The position numbers and the translations under genes were made by a program. Positions 60,746 to 64,000 of a DNA stretch of 64,000 nucleotides are shown here, one piece after another (the first letter of the stretch is position 1; each line of letters starts with the position of its first letter). The DNA is taken from the NCBI RefSeq assembly GCF_012911565.1, contig NZ_JAAMPU010000098.1, positions 62,001-126,000 of the forward strand, written 5' to 3'. The notes under the pieces are model-generated. The model worked only from the letters and a program-made list of their open reading frames with translations. It ran no database searches and was not told the DNA's origin. The stretch comes from Flavobacterium silvaticum. GTDB taxonomy: Bacteria > Bacteroidota > Bacteroidia > Flavobacteriales > Flavobacteriaceae.

Positions 60746-63043
60746 ATGAATAAATACAGCAAAAGGCGAGAAGCCTTATTATACCACGCCAAGCCCACTC
60801 CGGGTAAAATCAAGGTTGTCCCGACAAAAAAATATGCCACCCAACGCGACCTGTCGCTGGCCTATTCGCCCGGTGTTGCCGAGCCTTGCCTTGAAATTGC
60901 CAAAGACGTCCAGAATGTCTATAAATATACGGCAAAAGGAAATCTTGTAGCTGTTATTACAAACGGAACTGCGGTTTTGGGACTCGGCGATATTGGACCC
61001 GAAGCTTCCAAACCTGTCATGGAAGGTAAGGCATTGCTGTTCAAGATTTTTGCCGATATAGATGTGTTCGATATTGAAATCGATACCAAAAACATAGATG
61101 AATTCGTAGATACGGTCAAACGGATTTCGCCCACTTTTGGTGGAATCAACCTCGAAGATATCAAAGCGCCCGAGTCGTTCGAAATAGAAAGACGCCTCAA
61201 AGAAGAACTGAATATTCCGGTCATGCACGACGACCAGCATGGAACCGCAATCATTTCGTCTGCGGCTTTGCTTAATGCATTGGAACTCGCCGAAAAGAAA
61301 ATCGAAGCTGTAAAAATCGTGGTTTCGGGAGCAGGATCGGCGGCTTTGGCTTGTGCCAACCTGTACGTTCTGCTTGGTGTGCGTGCAGAAAATATCATCA
61401 TGTTCGACAAAGACGGATTGATATCGACGTTACGGACAGATTTATCTGATTTGCAAAAAAGATACGCCAAAGACCGAGACGGACTTACCTTATCTGACTC
61501 ACTTGAAAATGCTGATGTTTTCCTCGGATTATCTGCCGGAAACATCCTGACTCCGGAAATGTTGCTCAAGATGGCCGCGAATCCAATCGTTTTTGCCATG
61601 GCGAACCCGATTCCGGAAATCGATTACAACGTCGCGATCCAAACGCGCAGTGACATTATCATGGCAACCGGGCGTTCCGATCATCCGAACCAGGTCAACA
61701 ACGTACTTGGTTTTCCATATATTTTCCGTGGGGCGCTTGATGTTCGGGCGACGAAAATCAACGAAGAAATGAAGATGGCCGCCGTGAAAGCACTTGCGGC
61801 ATTGGCCAAGGAATCGGTGCCGGAACAGGTGAACATCGCTTACAACGAGACCAAGCTTAATTTCGGGCGCGACTATATCATTCCGAAACCTTTCGATCCG
61901 AGGCTTATCACAACCGTTGCTCCGGCCGTTGCTCTCGCTGCAATGGAATCTGGCGTGGCATTGCATCCGATTCACGACTGGACAAAATATGAAGAGGAAC
62001 TGCTTGACAGATTAGGTTCCGATAATAAAATGGTGCGCCTGTTGGCCAACCGTGCCAAGAACGATCCAAAGCGCGTCGTCTTTGCCGAAGCCGACCAGCT
62101 CGATGTGCTCAAGGCGGCCCAGATTGTACACGAAGAAGGAATCGCCCATCCGATATTGCTCGGAAACCGCGATACCATTGTGGAATTGATGGAAGAACTC
62201 GGGTTCGATGCGCAAATTCCTATTTTCGATCCCAAGACCAATACCGAAGACAAACGCAGGCTGCATTACGCCGAAATGTACTGGAAAGACCGTCAACGCC
62301 GCGGAGTTTCATTGCTCGATGCCCAAAAGTGGATGCGCGAACGCAACTATTTCGGGGCCATGATGGTTAACGAAGGAGAAGCCGATGCCATGCTGACGGG
62401 TTATTCGAGAAACTATCCGGCGACCGTAAAACCGATTTTACAGCTTATAGATCGTGCGCCAGGCATTTCGCTTGTCGCCACGACGAATATGATGATGACG
62501 GCACGCGGGCCGATGTTTTTGTCCGATACCGCTATAAATCCGGATCCGACCGCTGATCAACTTGCTAAAATCGCCTTGATGACGGCAAAGACAGTCCGGC
62601 TTTTTGGGATGGAACCTGTGATTGCGATGATTTCGTTTTCGAACTTCGGTTCTTCGGCCGATCCTGCTGCCAGAAAAGTTCGGGATGCCGTGAACTATCT
62701 GCATAAATACTATCCTGATCTGATTGTGGACGGTGAATTGCAGGCCGATTTCGCCCTTAACCAGGAAATGCTCAAAAAGAAATTTCCATTCTCCAAACTC
62801 GCCGATAAAAAGGTCAATACGATGATTTTCCCTGATTTGGCATCGGCTAACATCACCTATAAACTTTTAAAGGAGCTTGATAACGTGGAATCTGTAGGGC
62901 CAATCATGCTTGGTCTTGACAAGGCAGTCCACATTTTCCAGCTCGGGGCAAGTGTCGAAGAAATGGTTTCTATGGCCACGGTAGCCGTTGTCGACGCACA
63001 GGAAAAACAAAAAAGATTGCGCAATCTGATCGTAAAAAGCTAG
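60746..63043 (+). CDS. maeB: NADP-dependent malic enzyme (MaeB type)
   Basis: 765 residues. The N-terminal about 430 are malic enzyme: DLSLAYSPGVAEPCLEIAKD, VITNGTAVLGLGDIGPEASKPVMEGKA, HDDQHGTAIISSAALLNAL and the NADP fold GAGSAALACANL. The C-terminal about 330 are a phosphotransacetylase-like domain (RVVFAEADQLDVLKAAQIVHEEG, AMMVNEGEADAMLTGYSRNY), which is regulatory in this family. It decarboxylates malate to pyruvate. It stands before ruvA, which has its own promoter. Confidence 0.96.
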   Translation: MNKYSKRREALLYHAKPTPGKIKVVPTKKYATQRDLSLAYSPGVAEPCLEIAKDVQNVYKYTAKGNLVAVITNGTAVLGLGDIGPEASKPVMEGKALLFKIFADIDVFDIEIDTKNIDEFVDTVKRISPTFGGINLEDIKAPESFEIERRLKEELNIPVMHDDQHGTAIISSAALLNALELAEKKIEAVKIVVSGAGSAALACANLYVLLGVRAENIIMFDKDGLISTLRTDLSDLQKRYAKDRDGLTLSDSLENADVFLGLSAGNILTPEMLLKMAANPIVFAMANPIPEIDYNVAIQTRSDIIMATGRSDHPNQVNNVLGFPYIFRGALDVRATKINEEMKMAAVKALAALAKESVPEQVNIAYNETKLNFGRDYIIPKPFDPRLITTVAPAVALAAMESGVALHPIHDWTKYEEELLDRLGSDNKMVRLLANRAKNDPKRVVFAEADQLDVLKAAQIVHEEGIAHPILLGNRDTIVELMEELGFDAQIPIFDPKTNTEDKRRLHYAEMYWKDRQRRGVSLLDAQKWMRERNYFGAMMVNEGEADAMLTGYSRNYPATVKPILQLIDRAPGISLVATTNMMMTARGPMFLSDTAINPDPTADQLAKIALMTAKTVRLFGMEPVIAMISFSNFGSSADPAARKVRDAVNYLHKYYPDLIVDGELQADFALNQEMLKKKFPFSKLADKKVNTMIFPDLASANITYKLLKELDNVESVGPIMLGLDKAVHIFQLGASVEEMVSMATVAVVDAQEKQKRLRNLIVKS

Positions 63044-63060
63044 AGAACCGCTCACAAAAG

Positions 63061-63088
63061 TTGCAGTTCAATAATTTTTATATCTTTG
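63061..63088 (+). promoter_or_regulatory. ruvA promoter (-33 and -7 elements)
   Basis: TTG (63061-63063), 17 nt, TAtcTTTG (63081-63088), 15 nt before the ruvA ATG. Confidence 0.75.
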
Positions 63089-63103
63089 GGAATTACTTAA
63101 CAT

Positions 63104-63688
63104 TTGATGATCGCGCATATCCAGGGCAGATTGGTCGAGAAAACACCAACCGAAGTGGTCATAGACTGTGGCGGTGTGGGTTATCTTGTTAACATTTCCC
63201 TTCACACGTATTCCCTGTTGCCCGCTTCCGAAAACATACGGTTGTACACCCATCTCCAGATTCGTGAAGATGCGCATGTGCTATACGGTTTTGTAGAGAA
63301 ATCAGAACGTGAACTGTTCCGGTTGCTTATTACTGTATCCGGCATTGGCGCCGGGATCGCGCGTACCATGTTGTCGTCGCTTGAACCAAAGCAAATCATT
63401 CGCGCATTGGCCAACGGTGATTCGGGAACCATACAGTCCATAAAAGGTATCGGGCTTAAAACCGCACAACGGGCCGTACTCGATTTACGTGACAAAGTGT
63501 TAAAACTATATGATATAGACGAAGTTTCCACGGCAGCCTACAATACGGGCAAGGATGAAGCGTTATCTGCTTTGGAAGTTTTGGGCTTTAACAAAAAATT
63601 GGCTGAGAAGGCATTGGAAAAGGCAATTGCTGCTAACCCTGATGCCACTGTAGAAGTGTTGATCAAAGCGGCGCTTAAAAACCTGTAA
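63104..63688 (+). CDS. ruvA: Holliday junction branch migration protein RuvA
   Basis: 194 residues. Domain I OB fold (MIAHIQGRLVEKTPTEVVIDCGGVGYLVNIS), domain II helix-hairpin-helix motifs (LFRLLITVSGIGAGIARTML and IQSIKGIGLKTAQRAVLDLRDKV) and domain III (DEALSALEVLGFNKKLAEKALEKAIAANPDATVEVLIKAALKNL) that binds RuvB. Its stop shares a base with the sprA ATG. Confidence 0.98.
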   Translation: MMIAHIQGRLVEKTPTEVVIDCGGVGYLVNISLHTYSLLPASENIRLYTHLQIREDAHVLYGFVEKSERELFRLLITVSGIGAGIARTMLSSLEPKQIIRALANGDSGTIQSIKGIGLKTAQRAVLDLRDKVLKLYDIDEVSTAAYNTGKDEALSALEVLGFNKKLAEKALEKAIAANPDATVEVLIKAALKNL

Positions 63689-64000
63689 TGAGATTGAAAA
63701 CAGAATACCTTACGAAGATATATTACCGCGTTGCATTTATTTTCCTGCTGTTGCTTACCGGAGGTTTTTCTGGCTTTGCACAGGTTGTCGAAGAAGATGA
63801 TACTCCCACAGATACTATCGGATACAATCAGGGAAAGCTCAATATGGGCAACCCGCCGAGCATCATAGAGGCTTATTCCTATGATCCGGTTACCGACAGA
63901 TACATCTACACCAATACTTTCGACGGTTTCAACATCAATTACCCTATTATCTTAACGCCTGCCGAATATCAGGAACTCGTGACGCGTGAAAACATGCGCA
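63688..64000 (+). CDS. sprA: T9SS outer-membrane translocon SprA, N-terminus only
   Basis: The first 104 residues of a protein that continues past the window. A signal peptide (FIFLLLLTGGFSGFAQ) ends about residue 32. The segment GKLNMGNPPSIIEAYSYDPVTDRYIYTNTFDGFNINYPIILTPAEYQELVTRE matches the start of SprA (Sov in Porphyromonas), the very large outer-membrane barrel of T9SS, also needed for gliding motility. The neighbourhood maeB-ruvA-sprA is the known flavobacterial order. Translation probably couples to ruvA (TAATG). Confidence 0.93.
   Translation, partial: MRLKTEYLTKIYYRVAFIFLLLLTGGFSGFAQVVEEDDTPTDTIGYNQGKLNMGNPPSIIEAYSYDPVTDRYIYTNTFDGFNINYPIILTPAEYQELVTRENMR

Noticed and set aside
1..64000. 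CRISPR array, transposase, integrase or prophage
   Set aside because: I looked for regularly spaced repeats and for mobile-element proteins in the reading frames and found none.

Overview
The window reads as chromosome from a member of the Flavobacteriaceae, most like Flavobacterium. Three things point there. (1) Gene content: type IX secretion (T9SS) cargo with type A and type B sorting domains, the start of sprA behind ruvA and maeB, an alternative complex III (act) operon joined to cox genes, a DUF2723 protein and a DUF3127 protein. (2) Promoters: the Bacteroidota -7 element TAnnTTTG, often with TTTG 17-23 nt upstream, precedes many genes. (3) Start codons are preceded by A-rich sequence rather than Shine-Dalgarno motifs. 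By eye the GC content is in the 40s, higher than many flavobacteria. Genes are intact and densely packed. I see no CRISPR array, transposase, prophage or integrase.

Layout. 1-1.5 kb: partial Rieske-like lipoprotein (minus), then greA and a HIT protein. 1.7-9.7 kb: T9SS type A surface protein, orphan sensor kinase, flavin reductase, DUF3127 protein, aat, ald, cupin, queuosine-precursor transporter. 9.7-13.4 kb: a 1219-residue TraB/GumN protein with a TTG start, followed upstream by a perfect palindrome and a structured non-coding stretch. 13.8-16.6 kb: rplM-rpsI, rpsB and tsf on the minus strand. 16.9-24.5 kb: GNAT protein, a pair of ferritin-like proteins, a LacI-type regulator, a T9SS type B protein, a DUF1579 lipoprotein and a cupredoxin T9SS protein. 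24.6-33 kb: polA, a membrane metallophosphoesterase, a cysteine-less thioredoxin-fold protein, a polysaccharide deacetylase and a DUF2723 membrane protein. 33.2-38.8 kb: tRNA-Gln, a universal stress protein and rimP-nusA-infB. 38.9-40.4 kb: an unknown secreted protein and a SPOR protein. 40.6-52.2 kb: actABCDEF-coxBA respiratory operon. 52.3-54.1 kb: a YjdI-like ferredoxin with two GNAT proteins, and ruvB. 54.1-57 kb: a two-component system divergent from a secreted protein. 57.2-64 kb: queG, an AsmA-like protein, maeB, ruvA and the start of sprA.

How the genes work together. The act-cox operon encodes a quinol-oxidising, oxygen-reducing electron transfer chain of the ACIII plus cytochrome c oxidase type. 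SprA at the right edge is the T9SS outer-membrane translocon, and three putative cargo proteins (1.7, 20.3 and 23.9 kb) lie in the same window. yhhQ and queG both serve queuosine tRNA modification.

The most interesting signals are regulatory. Terminator-like hairpins sit between the promoter and start codon of greA and of the rimP-nusA-infB operon. Two genes (ruvB and the 54.9-kb kinase) have the -7 box only 4 nt from the ATG, suggesting leaderless mRNAs. Spaced GTTAA boxes between the 54-kb kinase and its divergent neighbour look like an operator. Two GC-rich structured intergenic elements, 43 kb apart, share a 13-nt word. I found no clearly undescribed multi-gene system. The best protein-level oddities are the large C-terminal extension of the TraB/GumN protein, the thioredoxin-fold protein lacking CxxC, and the sixth CxxCH motif of ActA.
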